From an uncultured Chlorobiaceae bacterium (GTDB lineage Bacteria; Bacteroidota; Chlorobiia; Chlorobiales; Chlorobiaceae): a stretch of 63,963 nt of DNA. Where the stretch lies: positions 1-63,963 of the forward strand of contig CAIQGA010000020.1 in NCBI GenBank assembly GCA_903871235.1. The letters are read 5' to 3'. Below are positions 61,184-63,963 of this stretch, piece by piece. How positions within the stretch are numbered: the stretch's first letter is position 1; each line of letters begins with the position of its first letter. A program made the position numbers and the translations under genes. Below the pieces are notes generated by a model, which made no database searches, was not told where the DNA came from, and saw only the letters and a list, made by a program, of their open reading frames with translations.

Positions 61184-62469
61184 ATGTTCCTGAAGTGGTG
61201 GTGTCCAATCCCCTTGCATGGCCTGAAATTAGATTTCGTTACCTCGCGTCAACAGCTAAAGGTCGTTTGCCTCGGCAACTGAGTGAAAATGAGAACTATA
61301 AAACATCAGATGTCCCATATCTTTCGATGGAATATCTGCGTGGTGATGAAAAAGCCAGATATTTTGTTTCCCCTGATAACCTGCTTCTTGCGGGGGCATC
61401 GGATATTTTGCTGCTTTGGGATGGATCAAATGCCGGAGAGTTTTTAAAAGCAAAGTGCGGCGCTATTTCATCGACAATGGCTCTGGTCAGACCCTTTAAA
61501 CTTGCAAACAACTACCTTTTTTGGTTATGCAAAGCAGTGGAGCCCATTCTCAAAATTTTTACAAATGGCATGGGAATCCCTCATGTTGACGGGAAGTTTC
61601 TGAATAACCTCTGTATTCCTTGCGCACTCGATTCAAAAGTCCAGTATCTTATTGCTGATTATCTTGACCGCGAAACTTTACGCATTGATGCATTGGTGGC
61701 GGAAAAGCAAAGCATGCTCGCCTTGTTGGAAGAAAAACGTGCCGCTCTGATTAGTCGTGCAGTCACTCGTGGTATTAACCCGGCTGTCGAGTTCAAACCA
61801 TCTGGTATCGACTGGTTGGGAGATATTCCAACGCATTGGCGGATTTTTCGATTGAAGTTTGTTTTAGAAACGCTGGATCAAGGCAGCTCACCAGTTGCGG
61901 CAAACTTGCCAGCGAGTCTGGATGAACTTGGGATACTGAAACTTAGCGCTGTGAGTAAGGGCCGGTTCAAGCGCAATGAGAATAAGGCACTGAAAGAATC
62001 AGATGGAAACAACGAGGAACTCTCACTTCGCAAAGGGGACGTCTTGATTACTCGAGGTAATACTCCTGAGTTGGTTGCGGATGTTGCGTTCGTACCCTGT
62101 GACGAGCCTAACCTTTTATTGCCTGACCTTATATATCGGTTACGTGTTCGTTCAGATTTGATATTGCCTGATTTTCTGACGTATTTTCTGATAACCCAAA
62201 AAGCCAGAGTACAGATTCGACGAGATGCTCGCGGCTCAAGTGGTTCCATGGTAAAAGTGTCGCAAGGTCACGTACTCGATTGGCAGGTTCCATTGCCGCC
62301 AATCGTAGATCAAATTGCTATCGTAGATCAAATTCAGGCGGCAGAAAGTAGATTCCAGTCAATTTGGGGTAACCTTTCGAAATCGATTACACTTCTATCG
62401 GAACGTCGTACAGCTTTGATTACTGCCGCTGTTACCGGCCAAATTTCTGTCGAGGAGATGACCACATGA
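61180..62469 (+). CDS. hsdS: Type I specificity subunit HsdS (system 2)
   Basis: A 429-residue protein starting at GTG 61180, overlapping the hsdM stop (GTGA) with a strong AAGGAGGTG site. Two target-recognition domains; conserved helical ends LDRETLRIDALVAEKQSMLALLEEKRAALISRAVTRG and ILSERRTALITAAVTGQISVEEM. Recognises a DNA site different from system 1 (inferred from unrelated TRDs). Confidence 0.92.
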   Translation: MNVPEVVVSNPLAWPEIRFRYLASTAKGRLPRQLSENENYKTSDVPYLSMEYLRGDEKARYFVSPDNLLLAGASDILLLWDGSNAGEFLKAKCGAISSTMALVRPFKLANNYLFWLCKAVEPILKIFTNGMGIPHVDGKFLNNLCIPCALDSKVQYLIADYLDRETLRIDALVAEKQSMLALLEEKRAALISRAVTRGINPAVEFKPSGIDWLGDIPTHWRIFRLKFVLETLDQGSSPVAANLPASLDELGILKLSAVSKGRFKRNENKALKESDGNNEELSLRKGDVLITRGNTPELVADVAFVPCDEPNLLLPDLIYRLRVRSDLILPDFLTYFLITQKARVQIRRDARGSSGSMVKVSQGHVLDWQVPLPPIVDQIAIVDQIQAAESRFQSIWGNLSKSITLLSERRTALITAAVTGQISVEEMTT

Positions 62470-63623
62470 CTACCGTACCCGCTTCGATTCCTGTGCTGCG
62501 TTGGGCCGCAGAGCGTGCAAGTATCAATGACGTCGAACTTGAACGTCGATTTCGCAAATGGTCTGCATGGCTGACGGGGGCTGCACAGCCGACTCTCAAG
62601 CAACTGGAGTCGTTTGCACGTCTTACGCATATACCTTTTGGCTGTTTTTTTCTCTCTGAGCCACCTCAGGTTGCATTGCCTGTACCCGATTTTCGTACGT
62701 TGCGTGATACTCCTCTGGCCGAGCCGAGCACAGAACTGATTGATACTCTTTATTTGTGTCAACAGCGTCAGCACTGGTTTCGGGAATATGCGCAGATGCA
62801 AGGGATGCCTCGTTTGCATTTTGTCGGGCGGGCGAGATTGAGCGATGAGCCCATAACGGTTGCTGATGATATGCGACGCACACTTGAAATATCGCAACCT
62901 CAAAGACAATCACTTTCGACCTGGACTGAAGCGTTACGCAGTCTCATAGCCAAAGCCGATAATGCTGGTGTGCTGGTGATGGTCAGTTCCATTGTTGGCA
63001 GCAACAGTCACAGGAATCTTGATGTCGGGGAGTTTCGTGGTTTTGTGCTTGCCGATGATCTGGCACCACTCATCTTTTTAAATGGAGCAGACAGCAAATC
63101 GGCCCAGATGTTTACGCTTGCCCATGAATTGGCTCACATCTGGTTGGGAGAAAGTGGTGTGTCGAACAGTAATGCTGGCCGTGTGCCTGAACAAAACGTT
63201 GAGCGCTGGTGCAACCGTGTAGCAGCAGAATTGCTGGTGCCTCTCGACGAGTTGCGCAAAGTGCATAAGCCGAATGCGCCGGTAGCAAAGGAAATTCAGT
63301 CTCTTGCGCGGTTCTTCAAGGTCAGTACTCTGGTTGCATTGAGGCGATTGTATGATGCCGGCTTCATTGACGAGGCCACTCTTTGGCAGTATTATGATGA
63401 GGAAATCAGTCGCCTTGAAACAATCGCAAAAGAACGTAAAAATGATGGCGGCGACTTTTATCGCACAATGGGAGCGAGAACAGGCAAGCGTTTTGCGCGT
63501 GCGGTGCTGACAAGTACGCTGGAAGGTCAGACACTTTTCAGAGATGCATTCCGGTTGCTCGGTGTCCGTAAATCCGAAACCTTTTATGAGCACGCTTCTT
63601 TCATTTTAGGACACCAATCATGA
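62466..63623 (+). CDS. ImmA/IrrE family metallo-endopeptidase
   Basis: A 385-residue protein overlapping hsdS and hsdR by 4 bp at both ends (ATGA). FTLAHELAHIWLGESGVSN contains the HExxH zinc motif. The N-terminal 60 residues have a helix-turn-helix-like look (PTLKQLESFARLTHIPFGCFFLSEPP), as in HTH-ImmA fusions. Such proteases typically degrade a repressor, for example of phage or ICE origin. Inside a type I operon it may regulate or antagonise the restriction system (inference). Confidence 0.88.
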   Translation: MTTVPASIPVLRWAAERASINDVELERRFRKWSAWLTGAAQPTLKQLESFARLTHIPFGCFFLSEPPQVALPVPDFRTLRDTPLAEPSTELIDTLYLCQQRQHWFREYAQMQGMPRLHFVGRARLSDEPITVADDMRRTLEISQPQRQSLSTWTEALRSLIAKADNAGVLVMVSSIVGSNSHRNLDVGEFRGFVLADDLAPLIFLNGADSKSAQMFTLAHELAHIWLGESGVSNSNAGRVPEQNVERWCNRVAAELLVPLDELRKVHKPNAPVAKEIQSLARFFKVSTLVALRRLYDAGFIDEATLWQYYDEEISRLETIAKERKNDGGDFYRTMGARTGKRFARAVLTSTLEGQTLFRDAFRLLGVRKSETFYEHASFILGHQS

Positions 63624-63963
63624 AACAAACCAGCGAAGCCGCCTTTGAGACTGCCATCGAGTCCGTCCTATTGACCGATGGTTATCATACAGTTCCTTCA
63701 GCGGCTTACGACCGTGAGCGGGCAATCTTTCCTGACGAGGTACTGGAGTTCATTCGCACCACTCAGGCGAAGCAATGGGAAAAACTGCAATCCCTCCACG
63801 GCGAAGAGTGTGGCAAACGTGTTCTTGAGGCGCTCTGCAAATGGATGGAGACGCACGGTGTTCTTGCCACCTTGCGCCATGGCTTCAAATGTTTTGGCAA
63901 AACCCTGCGTCTTGCCTTTTTTCGTCCTGCACATGGACTCAATCGGGAGCTGGAATCAAATTA
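63620..63963 (+). CDS. hsdR: Type I restriction subunit HsdR (system 2, N-terminal part)
   Basis: Open from ATG 63620 to the window edge (114 residues). MKQTSEAAFETAIESVLLTDGYHTVP is the N-terminus of this HsdR subclass; KCFGKTLRLAFFRP lies before the nuclease region. It overlaps the ImmA/IrrE gene by 4 bp. The motor domain is outside the window. Confidence 0.85.
   Translation, partial: MKQTSEAAFETAIESVLLTDGYHTVPSAAYDRERAIFPDEVLEFIRTTQAKQWEKLQSLHGEECGKRVLEALCKWMETHGVLATLRHGFKCFGKTLRLAFFRPAHGLNRELESN

Overview
The window looks like a chromosomal segment of a green sulfur bacterium (Chlorobiaceae, Chlorobium/Pelodictyon-like). This is an inference from gene content: a geranylgeranyl reductase of the bacteriochlorophyll type next to a Ycf49-like membrane protein, an isolated atpD-atpC pair with an 88-residue epsilon subunit, a bacterial family-B DNA polymerase, a GTP-type PEP carboxykinase and a Roco protein. 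No rRNA, CRISPR array, integrase or transposase was seen.

Layout. (1) 1-13.4 kb is housekeeping: FprA-like flavodiiron protein (partial), polB, mnmG bracketed by two perfect parS sites, secD-secF, a SurA-like chaperone, gyrB, yraN-rnhB and a DUF2461 gene. The parS pair suggests an origin-proximal centromere region. (2) 13.4-30.3 kb is a defence island. It starts with a decapitated AbiE-like module between 65-bp direct repeats. A long leftward operon follows: hsdR, a three-gene ABC-three-component (ABC-3C) cassette, tcmP, DUF5131, hsdS, hsdM, and an LRR-Roc-COR-TIR protein. A stump of the hsdR 3' end and a mosaic relic of a second hsdR/ABC-3C copy show how the island was assembled. Two antitoxin/toxin loci lie at its right side. 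(3) 30.4-31.7 kb holds the most unusual gene: a signal peptide, then a ubiquitin domain identical to eukaryotic ubiquitin at 65 of 73 positions, then an autotransporter-like outer-membrane beta-barrel.

(4) 31.8-54.2 kb is again mostly core: RNase E/G, dapD, a C-terminal processing protease, Ycf49-like + chlP/bchP, glyS, clpS, LD-carboxypeptidase, atpC-atpD, tRNA-Thr(CGU), a TlpA-like thioredoxin, pckG, dodecin, a SWIM-finger/SNF2 pair, an acetate-transporter-like protein, an MFS transporter and a Rieske-FMN reductase fusion. (5) 54.6-58.9 kb is an A-B-A-B array of four UPF0149/SEC-C proteins, one interrupted by an in-frame amber codon, with a BrnT-like toxin pair inserted. (6) 59.0-63.96 kb is a second type I restriction operon (hsdM-hsdS-ImmA/IrrE-hsdR) cut by the window edge.

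Most useful leads: the ubiquitin-barrel fusion, the Roco-TIR protein co-oriented with a type I restriction/ABC-3C operon, the parS sites around mnmG, the recombination scars around the ABC-3C cassette, and the ABAB SEC-C array. All family assignments come from reading motifs and residues by eye; no database search was run.
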